Shown here in pieces: positions 1 through 64,000 of a DNA stretch of 64,000 bases. Under the pieces are notes generated by a model. It was not told where the DNA came from. It did not search any database and saw only the letters and a list, made by a program, of their open reading frames with translations. The translations under genes and the position numbers were made by a program. Source of the stretch: Protula sp. h YS-2021. Lineage: Eukaryota; Annelida; Polychaeta; Sabellida; Serpulidae. How positions within the stretch are numbered: position 1 is the first letter of the stretch; each line of letters begins with the position of its first letter. The stretch spans positions 12,764,448-12,828,447 of the forward strand of contig OX457033.1 in NCBI GenBank assembly GCA_949752745.1. Reading direction: 5' to 3'.

Positions 1-53803
<53,803 letters not shown>

Positions 53804-54104
53804 ACAACACCAACAACAACATGATACTTACAAAGAAACTAGGACACTTTCTACAACTGTTTACCACTCAGCCATGAGAACACGAAGAGGCATAGAGCTT
53901 GTCTAGTGAATTTTCAGAACTATTTGGATTCTTTCTTTTTTTTTTTTTGGCGATTTTAACAATGCTTTGAGGGCTTGGTGATGACAAAAAAAACGAAGTG
54001 AAAAAATATATTACTTTGACACATCACTAGTTAGAAGCTAATCACTAAACATGATCATGAACATGTGTCACATTTGACTTTTACATTATATAAGTATAGA
54101 ACGA

Positions 54105-54530
54105 GTTTTAATTTGACGACGACTGGAACCGCCTTGGACTATGAGATTGGACACATGCACCTCTTGTATAAAATGCACATCTTCTTGCGCAGGAGTTATA
54201 TTTTCTACTAATAGTATCAGATCAACCCGGTGATAATTGGAACGGCACAGGACTATGAGATTGGACACATGCACCTATTGTATAAAATGGCACCTCCTCC
54301 TGGCGCAGGAGTTAAATTTTCTACTATTTTCGTCAACCCGGTGATGATTGGAACGGCATAGGACTATGATATTGGACACATGCACCATTCTGTACAAAAC
54401 GCACCTTATTTATGTGAGATATTATATATATATATTCCACTAATATAACAAGATCAACCCGATGATGATTGGATATGGCAAGGACTACGAGACTGGATAC
54501 ACGCACCTTCTGTATAAAAAGCACGACGCT
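54105..54530 (+). repeat. Fourfold roughly 115-bp tandem repeat in the 3' UTR
   Basis: Each unit has ggactatgagattggacaca, tgcacct, tgtataaaa, and mostly a (t)ggcgcaggagtta block and atcaacccg. Units start near 54108, 54230, 54339 and 54460. Confidence 0.88.
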
Positions 54531-54940
54531 GTGATATTAACTTTATAATGAACGTAACAACAACGTTGAAGTTCTAGTATTTCTTGCAAGTAGTTGTTTT
54601 CTGTGTTTATTGTTTTGTTACTTTCATATACATGTGTACGAAATTCTTAGATTTGTTTCGTTTCGTTTTATTTTTGTTTTCTTTTTTTTACAACGGAACA
54701 TCTGTGATTTCCAAATTCGTTTAATTTGGCCTTAGCAAGCATTTAATCAGCGAAGTTTTAAGAAGGCATTTACTTTTTTATATTGGCTTACTTTGCAGCT
54801 ATCTGTATTAAGATGCAGAAATTTCAATAGTATTCACCCTCGATGACATTGCTCTTGGTTTAGTTACAATTCAAATCTAATTTTTTATTTCAAATTTTTC
54901 ATGTATTTCTTGTTATAATTTTGATACTTTATGGTTTTCA

Positions 54941-54946
54941 AATAAA
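54941..54946 (+). promoter_or_regulatory. Candidate polyadenylation signal AATAAA
   Basis: Canonical hexamer about 1.14 kb after the stop codon, with T-rich sequence on both sides. It is the first canonical one in the 3' UTR by eye. Confidence 0.5.
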
Positions 54947-55062
54947 TTTGAAGTGGACGGCAATGAGAAATTGTTTTATTCACTCAAAGAGAAAAAATGT
55001 CACAAATCATCCGGTTTTTCTCAATCATTCTCTGTTTGTCTCGTTCTCACTCCTATTTTTTT

Positions 55063-55370
55063 TATTCCCCACAGGGGGAATATATGCGATCGACCATGTG
55101 TCGGTCGGTCGGTCTGTGGGTCCGTCATCAAGAGCTTGTTAACAAGATAACTTAAAAATTGCTGCATGGATTTTAATTAAACTTGGTATGTAGCTTCTAT
55201 GGGAACAAACACAGATCAGTATTGTGAACGGGCCAGGTTCGTCCAAGGAAAAAGGACCAGCTAGACTTAGGAAATTTCAGCTTTTGATTGACTATTGATG
55301 GCCGTGTTTAATTGTTGGGGGGAAGGGGGGGGGCTGTGGGGAATATGTGGGCTACGCACACTGCTCTAGT
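55063..55370 (+). mobile_element. Roughly 300-bp dispersed element, copy 3, downstream of gene
   Basis: Best preserved copy. tattccccacag at 55063-55074 is matched by its inverse ctgtggggaata at 55334-55345. Internal (CGGT)n near 55100. Ends gcacactgctctagt. The plan resembles the small bivalve/echinoderm elements that carry an internal ACGG-type microsatellite. Confidence 0.8.
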
Positions 55371-55479
55371 CCCTTTTTGCAATTACGAATTTACAGAACG
55401 AGGATACAGGGGTGGGGCTTAGGGTGAAGGCAGCGCGCTTACGTAAATATTGGGCCCGGGTTTTCTGTCACCTGTATCA

Positions 55480-56170
55480 ACATGCCACTTCATCGCGCGA
55501 TGGTGATCGGAGTGGCATCAGGCATTGTCGGGGCAGTATACCTCCTGCCACCCCAACAGGTGACGACGGCAGGGGTGGCATCAGGTCCGTCGGCGCAGTA
55601 TATCTCCTGCCACCCCGGGAACAGGCCGAAACCCCCCATCCCCGGCCCTACCCCCCGTCAAAACCCCCCGACCCAAACCCCCCCCCCCCCCCGTTCTCAA
55701 AGAAAATGTGTAATGATAGTTTCTTCATTTATTTTCTGGCGCCTCTTTTCGCACTCGTACGAAACATAGCCATTTGCTAGATTTTTTTGCTTTACTTACC
55801 GGCATATGAGTTGCAATTTTTAATGTGTACACACTCATCAATCGTAAGAGCAATTGCAATTTCAAAAACTGAGTGCTATAGTCAATGGATGTATGAAGTT
55901 TCTTTTATAATGATGATCAATTCCTTCAGTGGTTCAGAAATTGCAATTTTAAACGCCGTCTGATCTCTTCAGGGGGCATTTGAAGTGTAATTAACAACGT
56001 GGATGTATCGCAACTACAAAATATAAAACAGACCTGAGAACCGGGGGTGGGGGGGGGGGTTAGGCCGCCGGGGGGTTTTAGTCGGGGGGGGGGTTGACGG
56101 GGGGGTTAGGGCCGGGGGGTTTCGGTCGGGGGGTTGGGCCTAAACTCTGCCACCCCATGAGGTGACGACG
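55480..56170. repeat. GC-rich block with strong C-run then G-run strand asymmetry
   Basis: Around 55500-55690, cctgccaccccaacaggtga, gacggcaggggtggcatcag and C runs; at 56040-56130, long G runs (gggggg separated by 3-6 bases); then gccaccccatgaggtgacga at 56150. The outer parts are partial copies of each other. Confidence 0.7.
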
Positions 56171-56404
56171 GCAGGGACGTGGTCGCAAAACCACACAGCT
56201 CCAATTATAATGTTCCGGCTTAGTAACCGCAAAAACATCATTAAGCAAGCAATATTTAGTATATGTCTACAAATATAGAAAATGGCACTTTGCCGTAGCA
56301 TTAGCTGGGTTACTGTAGTTTGTGAAACGAAACACAAAACTAGACCGTTTTTGCTACTGAGTAACGAGAGTTACACTTGAGGGTCACAAAAAATACGATT
56401 ATAA

Positions 56405-56935
56405 ACTCTTAATCTCTTATATATCGTCTTTTAGGTCCAAAGTGACGAAAATAAGCTCAAATCGTTCTATACCTAACCGTTTTCAAGACAATGATGAACT
56501 TCCTGTTTTTGACTTTGACCATGGCCGAGGTCAAGTCCACCGAGGTACCTCTTACATATCGTCTTTTAGGCCCAAAAGGGTCGAAAATAAGCCACAAACC
56601 GCTCTGTCTCTGACCGTTTTCGGGATAATGGCCCACTTCCGGTTTCCGACTTTGCCATGGCCGAGGAGGTCAAGATCACCAAGGTACCTCTTACATATGG
56701 TCTTTTAGGCCCATTAAAGATCCAAAAATAAGCCCAAAATTGCTTGATCTCTAACCGTAGTGGCCCACTTCCGGTTTTTTTACTTTGACCATGGCCGAGG
56801 TCAAGGTCACCGAAGTACCTCTTACATATCGTCTTTCAAGCCCAACAGGTCGAAAATAAGCCCACAATCGCTCTATCTCTAACCGTTTTCAAGATAATGG
56901 CCTCTCTAAGGTCATGGTTAAATAAAAAGTGCGGA
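56405..56935 (+). repeat. About 130-bp minisatellite, four copies
   Basis: Unit contains cttacatatcgtcttttagg, gtcgaaaataagccca, ctctaaccgttttcaagata, atggcccacttccggttt, gaccatggccgaggtcaagg and caccgaggtac. Starts near 56418, 56550, 56690 and 56820. Confidence 0.88.
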
Positions 56936-57724
56936 TAATCACCCTCTATCACCGAGCCAAATTTTATCACTCCTTAGCAATTTGGATAAACCCAAACGCT
57001 GCAGCCAACATGCACACGCAAGAAGCTGAGACAAGAAAATGAATTTTCACTTTCAAGAAAAAAAGCACCAACGGCTGCCCGCACAAATTCATATAAGCTT
57101 TGACCAAGTCAAACACTTGTCAAGTGTTTAAAAAAAAACAAACGCTGCAGCCAACTAAGACTTACAGACGCATGCTGTGATGGCTTTCATTGAGAGTTGG
57201 GCGATCAATACAGCGAGGCTGATATCATGCCAGTTTAAACCACTCCTCTCAGCTTCTTGCCGCCTCCTGTTTCACAAATTTGTTTTTTAATTGAAAATTA
57301 AGTGAATTTAAAAGAAATTACAGTTAAGTGGGAACATCGGGCCGATATATCTTTAATACGTCGGGCCACCGTCGGAAATATCCCTACAAATTCTTCGACG
57401 TCGGATATGCATATAAAATGCGTCGGCTATACGTCGGTTATATGTTTATATTCCGATGCACTTCCGACGAACTTCCGATGATTTTTATACGTATAAAATG
57501 CATATTTTCGAGGTTTTCCAATGCATTTTCGATCAAGTGACAATCGGAAAATATGCGTTTTTAGACGTATATGAAATGCGTGTGCGCAGTTGAAAAAAGT
57601 TTTGTTTCTAACCTTAACTGACCCATTGAACCCTTACCAACCATTCATAATTCACATATTCATACATACACCATAGCATATTAATATACAACATAGCATA
57701 TTTATATATTGCAACTCAACACTG

Positions 57725-57805
57725 GTACTTACTCGGGTTTGAACCGGGGACCTCTTGCATCCTAGGCGCGGAACATACCTCTACTCCACGGCGGCTGCGG
57801 CTCCC
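57725..57805 (-). ncRNA. tRNA-like sequence (tRNA pseudogene or SINE head)
   Basis: On the minus strand it has a B-box GGTTCAAACCC and an A-box-like TGGAGTAGAGGTATG, with ctaggatgcaagaggtc between. No clean acceptor stem, so probably a tRNA-derived repeat rather than a working tRNA. Confidence 0.45.
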
Positions 57806-58267
57806 TCGGCAGTGTAATTAAGTGGTCTAATGTTTCTATTTCGTCCCAAAAAGTTTACTTCTTACATTTTCGGTTTTTGTTACCGCTGGCGCTTTTAAAT
57901 TTAGTTATTTGTATTGTCTTTTCCTCCTTTATGTTTGCTGAGGGATAGTTTATTGAGGCAAATGATAATTTTCAAGTATATTCATAATGCTTCACTATTG
58001 ATTCTTCATAATGTCCCCTACCAAACGTCAATCGATAAATTTCCGACGTCGAATAAGCATCGGAAAATATGCGTTTTATAGACGTATAAAAAATACGTAT
58101 AATACACGTTGGCAATATCGGCATCTTTTTCCGATGTATTTCCGACACCGTTTATACATAGGAAAATATGCGTTTTATAGACGTTTAAAAAATACGTATA
58201 ATACGCGTTGGCAATATCGGCATCTTTTTTCCGACGCATTTTCGATGTGGAGCACTCGTGCACAACG

Positions 58268-58399
<132 letters not shown>

Positions 58400-59514
58400 G
58401 TTTTCATTTCAAGTTATGCGTGAAATACACAAATTTAGAGATCCAGTGGAAATCGGTATATTTCCGACGTTTCACCAACAAATATAACTTTATGTATAAT
58501 ATACCTATATATTTATACGCATAATACATGCTTGTAATATCTCAAATAAAACAAATAAAGTTCCGTCGGAATTCGGTATATTTCCGACGTATAGCCGATG
58601 CAGTGATATATTTGTATATTATACGATTATTGTAATGCGTCGGTTATACATCAGTAATATCATTTTCAAAAACAAGTTTTGTTCCGTCGGAAGTCCGTCT
58701 ATGTCAGACGTTGGGCCAACATATACAAATATATGTATAATATACGTATAAATAAATACATCGAATATACGTATGCAATATCCGTTTCAATTTGTTTTTT
58801 ACCATTGGTCGGGAGTTTATCTATTTCCAACGTATAACCAATGCATAAAAATATATGTATAATATATGCATTGAGAAATACGTATAATATATGAATATTT
58901 TTTTTTTTTTAAATTCCCAATTGGTAGGAAGTTCGTCGGAAAAAGATGCCGGCCCGATGAATATTTGCCAACATCTATTAAACTGAGGAAAATAATCATC
59001 GGGCCAACGTCGGTAACCGATGAACTTCCGAAGAATGGGGGAAAATGGAAATTCGACTATTGCCAACCTATAACCGATGCATTACCGATGCATCGAAGCC
59101 GATGCCGACGTTTTAAGACCTGATTTATACCGTTCCGACGTCGGCCCGACGTTACGCGAGTGTTCGGGAACTAGGATCAACTACACATACTGAAGTTTAT
59201 CATATCCAAATTTCATCTCCTAGCCCCAACGGCCTCTGACTAGTTCCACGGACAAACTCGAAAAAGAAACGGAAAAAACATACCACAACTGCGGCTAAAA
59301 AATTTTCGTACAAATTCAATTCACTACGGGATTTTGGCAAATCCCCAAGTGTAATGAGGCTTCATTTTGGGGATTTTCTTGTGCAGAAATAATTTGATTT
59401 TATCATAATATTTTAATGTTATTGTATATATCTGCATTTTCTTTTCACCTCTGCCACTTTAAAAAGTTGCATTTAAACCAACAAACCTAACCCAGGGTGG
59501 GGGTCAAGTAAAAT

Positions 59515-60190
59515 AAATTTCCCGTTTCGTTTCGCCAACTATAGGTAGCGAGAGAGGGATGTGAAGGACACTCGGCGAAACTAAATGAAAATTTTAAAAA
59601 TAAAAAAAATGCGCAAATCGGCCAAAATGGTCTGTAAAACATAGTTTAGCATAACAGTTTAGCTTAATTTACTTGCAGATTTATTCGAGATAGAGGGATA
59701 TATGGGCGTTGGGGGGGTAATGTTCTTTAAACATCCAAAACAGTGCAGATATTAACTCATGTGGGCGAGAATGATCTATAAAACATAGCTTTGTGCAACT
59801 ATTTGGCATAATAATGTAAATATTCTATTTGTATATATAGTTTTAAATATTTTTTAATTTAGTTACCGTTATTCTGCATACTACCAATTCACGGTCCCCC
59901 GAAAATGTACCCAAAATTAAAATACGCTGCGTTTCTGTACTGCTATATTCATATGATATATTTATGATAGAAGAAATACCAAGAAGACTTGCGGATAACC
60001 ACTTTCTAATTATTTCACTTTGTTTAACAAGAATTATTACACATATAAATTTATATCGCGTGTATTACTCTCCCCAAATGTTGCCACGCCGATATCCTTT
60101 TCCTGCAAAACTCTTAATTTATATACCTACCTTTAAATATAGCCAGCTATACAGAAAGCTGACATATCATATGCCAAAACTGAATTTTTA
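59515..60190. repeat. Unidentified AT-rich repeat, copy 1
   Basis: It begins cccgtttcgtttcgccaact and includes tgcgcaaatcggcc, aaacatagtttagcataac and gcggataaccactttctaat. It shares these with 60292-60620 (direct) and 61920-62340 (inverted). It lacks a convincing protein. Confidence 0.6.
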
Positions 60191-60291
60191 AAAATATGTT
60201 TTTTTTTTAAGCTAAACTATATAAAACAAGTGTTACTATAATGCGTTTGTTTCAAATATTAAACATCTTTGAGGGAATAAATAATAGAAGA

Positions 60292-60620
60292 TTTCCTGTT
60301 TCGTTTCGTAAACTAGAGGTAGCGGGAAGGATGGGGGGCGATGGAGAGGGGCTTCCTGTACTTTGCAAAACGAATCGAAATCAGACTTTTAACAATAAAA
60401 AAGTGCGCAAATCGGCCTAAATAGTCTCCAAAACATAGTTTAGCATAACTATTCGTCATAATTTATTTATAGATAAACTTTTAAATGTTTTATTTCATTC
60501 CAGTTATTTTGCCACAGCCCTCAAAATATATCATAAATAAACTACGTTTCGTTTCTGTGCTGATATTATCATATTATGCATATGTAGTAGAAGAAATAGC
60601 TTCTACATGTGCAGCATCTC
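60292..60620. repeat. Unidentified AT-rich repeat, copy 2 (direct, partial)
   Basis: cctgtttcgtttcgtaaact, gtgcgcaaatcggcctaaat, aaacatagtttagcataact and a gtagtagaagaaata end align with copy 1 in the same order. Confidence 0.65.
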
Positions 60621-61920
60621 TCCTTTGGCGTGCGATCCAGCTCAATAAAAAGGTATTAAAGCAAGTGGCAACAAAAGGAAACACTCGCAAAAAATTCTTT
60701 AACAATCAGTTTTTTACAATGTGAAAAACACTGCGACGCTGCACAATTTTAGTATATTCTCCAAGAACACACAAATTTTGACGAATCTGCAATGAACAGT
60801 TACATAGATATGTCGTGGAAAATAAACGGAGACGGACTGGTCGACAGCGGGGTATAGGGGGTGAAAGTGTTGATTTCTATATTCCCCATTGGGATAATAA
60901 CAACTTCCAAAATGTGTACTGTGCTGTATTATCATTGTAATTTTTATTGTGAACAACAGCATTAACAACATTGTTGTTAAAAGCTTTAAGCGATCTATTT
61001 CATTGCTATTCATACTGTAATTTCTTTCACTCTAGCTCTTCTTTTACCATTTCTTTATTTTTCCTTCAATTTTAATAACTTATTCCTTTAGCAGGTGTGT
61101 CCTAATGCTCCATTCATTGTTATTGAACAGGAGTTAAAAACCACCCAAACAACCCCCCTTTCCTCACTACCCTCTCCCCCGTCGCTCGTTTTACCCTCCC
61201 ATGCCCTGCTTCGCAGTCATTTACACATCAAAGATACCCAATAACGTTCAATGCGCTTCATGTAATAGCCCCAAGGTTTTGAAGAAAAAAAATGACCAAT
61301 GTTAATTTTCAAAGGGCCACTATTCCGCCAATTTTTGGCGGTTTGCCAAAATTAAATGATAACTTTGTGAAGAACTATTTAGTGAATACTTGTTCCAAAA
61401 CTGAATGTCAAAGAAGAATATCAAAGTCGATTGTGCTAAAACGCTGCATGTTTCTTTCGCACTTAACTATATTTCATAATAATTCACATCCTTTTTAATT
61501 GTGAGAGTCTATCTAGCACTAAATATACACAAGTACAGGAGTTTCTTCTGAAATTAAAAAAAAATGCGTCCGTCATCTCTCCAATGCGTACCTTTTCATG
61601 CATCTTTCTATCATTCAAGGGAAGTATTTCCAGGTTTTGCCTAAAATGTCTAAACAAATAATAAAATAAACCAGGTCTAACGTCATAGTAAAACTGCTTA
61701 CATTATGTGACAGTGTCTATAAAGGTGAACGAGTGGGGACTCTACTTACATAATGAACAACATATGTAACAAGATATTGACTTTTTTCTTTTGAAATATT
61801 TTATTTTGAAGTTGATTACCCAGTATTTAAAAGTGGGTACTGACATCACGCCGTGGAAATAGAACGCTTTGCAGGAAAGGCATATTTTCACAGCAACATG
61901 TATTAGGAGAATACCACACG
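60620..61920. other. Gene-free AT-rich interval
   Basis: Only short reading frames without domain-like composition. Between about 60900 and 61280 there are a few C-rich stretches. No splice-supported exon or RNA gene seen. Confidence 0.55.
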
Positions 61921-62345
61921 GTTACTCCATCTTCCCTATGCCTTTTCCTTTCAAAATGCCCCTTTTATGGTGAGTACAAGATAATTTAAATTTAAGTGTA
62001 ATAACTCGTGTTAAAGAAACAAAAAGAATTAGAAAGCGGTTATCCACCACTCTTCTTTCTTCTTCTTCCACATGACCAATACTTAATATCACATATAAGC
62101 AAGGAAACACAGCATATTTTGATTTTTGGAGCATTTTGGGAGATCCGTAGCTTGGTAACATGCAAAATTAAAAATATCGAAAACTCATATCTAGGAGTGT
62201 ATTGTGCTGAATACTTGTGCTTAGCTATGTTTGGATATCATATCCATCGACATACCTTGATATGGGAATTTCAAAATTCTCGTTTCGTTTCGTTTCGTTT
62301 CGCTTCATAAAGTACAGGAAGCCACCCCCATACCCCGCTACTATA
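61920..62345. repeat. Unidentified AT-rich repeat, copy 3 (inverted, partial)
   Basis: gaattagaaagcggttatcc and gtgtaataactcgtgttaaa are the reverse complement of copy 1 around 59990-60040. tttcgcttcataaagtacag then gaagccac is the inverse of copy 2 near 60340. Confidence 0.6.
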
Positions 62346-64000
62346 ACTAGTAATGGGAATTTTCACCTGACCCAATAGTTTGTTACTTCAAATGAAACTT
62401 TTTATAGTGGAAGAAATGATAGGAAATACAAACATATATATGATAACATTACAATAATATGACGAAATGAAATAATTTATTTCAAACTTTAGAAAAAATT
62501 CCTCATATGAGTTCTGGCAAGCTTCATTTACTCACCGCTGTACCATATATATATTTTCTCTCTCTATCATTTAATGTCATGTATTAAGCCAATGTCTTTT
62601 AGTTTAGTTTTACACAATACTCCCATTTTACTGGTTATTCGAGCCTCCTCCAGCAGTAGCACCTACCCATATCACTATATTACAATTAACAAGATAGCTA
62701 ACAGCAAATCAGAATGTTTCATTTCCCGTTTTAAAAGCTATGAAATATAACATTTGACACTCTTTGACACTCTTTCACAACATATTATTGTACAAAATCT
62801 GAGAAAGGAATAAGAGAAGTAAGTGCATGGTTCACATTTTATCGAAGTTTCAATAACACTGAGTTTGAATATATTATCAATAATTTTAGTCGAATCTGTT
62901 GTTAAATGAAGCATCACTTAAATATTTGTTCATATTCGGGTTGAAATCACGTCATAAGGTAATACAAGTACTAGTGAAGTGTCATAGCAAGGGTAAACAA
63001 TATCATTGAACATTACCACCAAGCTGACTTTCAGCTTGAGGTATAGAAGTCGAGTAGAAATGAGATATTCGTGAACTCAACCAAACCCAGTAATTTAAAT
63101 ATGAATTGGATCTTCCTCTTTTTTATTAAAAAATGCTGAGAAAGAAATAATAAGTAGTAAAAGCTTACCTTCAGTAAAAGCGACCATTCTATTACAGAGA
63201 TCGGCGTCAAATTACAAAGCCATGATTACGGATCAGGCTTTTTAAACTAAACTTCAGTATACTAATAGAGAAAAATATGATAGACATATTCGACCACTAA
63301 TTAACTACCTTTGGATGAAAATAAATATATAAATAAAAAAAACAATCTAGATTTCACTTTCGATTGGCTCAAGTACCATATTATGAGGCACTTCAAAGAG
63401 AAAGAAAACAAGAAAACCTTTTCCGGTTGATATAATGGAAAGACTCCAGATAACTTCTAGTGATGCCAAAACTGAACTTTGTACAAAAAAACGATTTAAA
63501 CTCTATAGTGGAGAAAAAAAGAAAGGAACCAGAATAGAATTTATTGAAGTTAATGAAATAGCAATGCAGTTTTTCGATAAGTCAAAGTAGGTTTATGAAA
63601 AAACAACTAAGCAACCCAAATGACCAAATGGTGCATTTGTCACAGCCCAAATATGATTTTAATTGATTTTATGACTTTAAGTCATTTTACGAAAATATGT
63701 ACAGGCTTTTAAATGTCAGTTCTGAAGATACAAGATTTTGATGATACGATATCCACAGTCTAAACGTGTTGAGTGAACATATAAAGTGCGGGATGTTTTG
63801 AAGCATTAAAAACACTTAAGGCAAAAATTCATGAAATCAAACACTGTGTTGATTATTGTACTTGTTCTGTTAAGATAAGACTTATCATAAGATTTTAGTG
63901 CAAACGATCTACTGTTGTTCAAAGTTAACACTGAATTTGAAAAATCTCTTCCGTTATACTTGAGTTCATGGAGATATGAAATAGAAAAAAAGTGAATAAC
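62345..64000. other. Gene-free AT-rich interval to the window end
   Basis: AT-rich, no frame above background, no tandem repeat, tRNA or EGF-type exon recognised on either strand. It could hold long introns or distal regulatory DNA of a neighbouring gene. Confidence 0.5.

Larger units (their letters stand above)
53804..54965 (+). other. 3' untranslated region of the giant gene (end inferred)
   Basis: It follows the TAA stop. The first canonical AATAAA is at 54941-54946, so cleavage is expected around 54960. It holds a fourfold tandem repeat (54105-54530) and no substantial reading frame. Confidence 0.6.

Noticed and set aside
61292..61498. 68-codon forward frame in the downstream region
   Set aside because: Length is expected by chance in AT-rich DNA. 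No splice context, no recognisable domain.

Overview
The window is animal nuclear DNA. One gene on the + strand fills about the first 54 kb. It is entered mid-gene, so its 5' end lies upstream of base 1. I traced 77 coding exons with GT/AG boundaries and consistent phases. They sum to 13,146 nt (4,381 codons plus a TAA stop at 53801-53803) in one uninterrupted frame. Introns are AT-rich and loaded with microsatellites, minisatellites, poly-C/poly-G runs and small transposons, as in marine invertebrate genomes. F-type lectin and discoidin domains, small elements with an internal CGGT-type microsatellite, and tRNA-derived repeats suggest a mollusc-like or other marine bilaterian. The species cannot be fixed from sequence alone.

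The protein is a very large, presumably secreted or cell-surface mosaic. Its backbone is 17 repeats of a three-exon EGF cassette: type I exon (phase 1 to 1), type II (1 to 2), type III (2 to 1). Four EGF-like domains come from each cassette. EGF-a spans the II/III junction, EGF-b spans the III/I junction, EGF-c lies inside type I and EGF-d inside type II. This gives about 69 complete EGF-like domains. At eight places an adhesive or lectin-like unit is spliced into the III/I junction, between Cys3 and Cys4 of EGF-b. The units are F5/8C (discoidin) domains (exons 1, 5-6, 17-18, 22-23, 33, 34, 67-68), an F-type lectin (exons 39-41, preceded by a Cys-rich exon 38), and an uncharacterised beta-rich domain found twice (exons 48-51 and 64-66). 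The C-terminus (exons 75-77) is a basic EGF, a Gly/Ala/Thr-rich weakly hydrophobic segment, an Arg/Lys cluster and a short acidic tail, suggesting a type I membrane protein.

The strongest internal evidence for both the gene model and its function is the cysteine pattern. Five EGF-like domains are incomplete. Each lacks exactly two cysteines, and in all five they are a canonical disulfide pair (C1-C3, C2-C4 or C5-C6). One of these pairs is split across an inserted lectin block about 3.4 kb wide.

Downstream (53.8-64 kb) are a 3' UTR with a fourfold tandem repeat and a likely poly(A) signal at 54941. After it comes a gene-free, repeat-dominated tract: a third copy of a roughly 300-bp mobile element, a GC-skewed G-run block, a 130-bp minisatellite, a tRNA-like sequence, CGTCGG-rich repeats around a 125-bp (TA)n, and an AT-rich region holding direct and inverted copies of an unidentified repeat. 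I see no second protein-coding gene.
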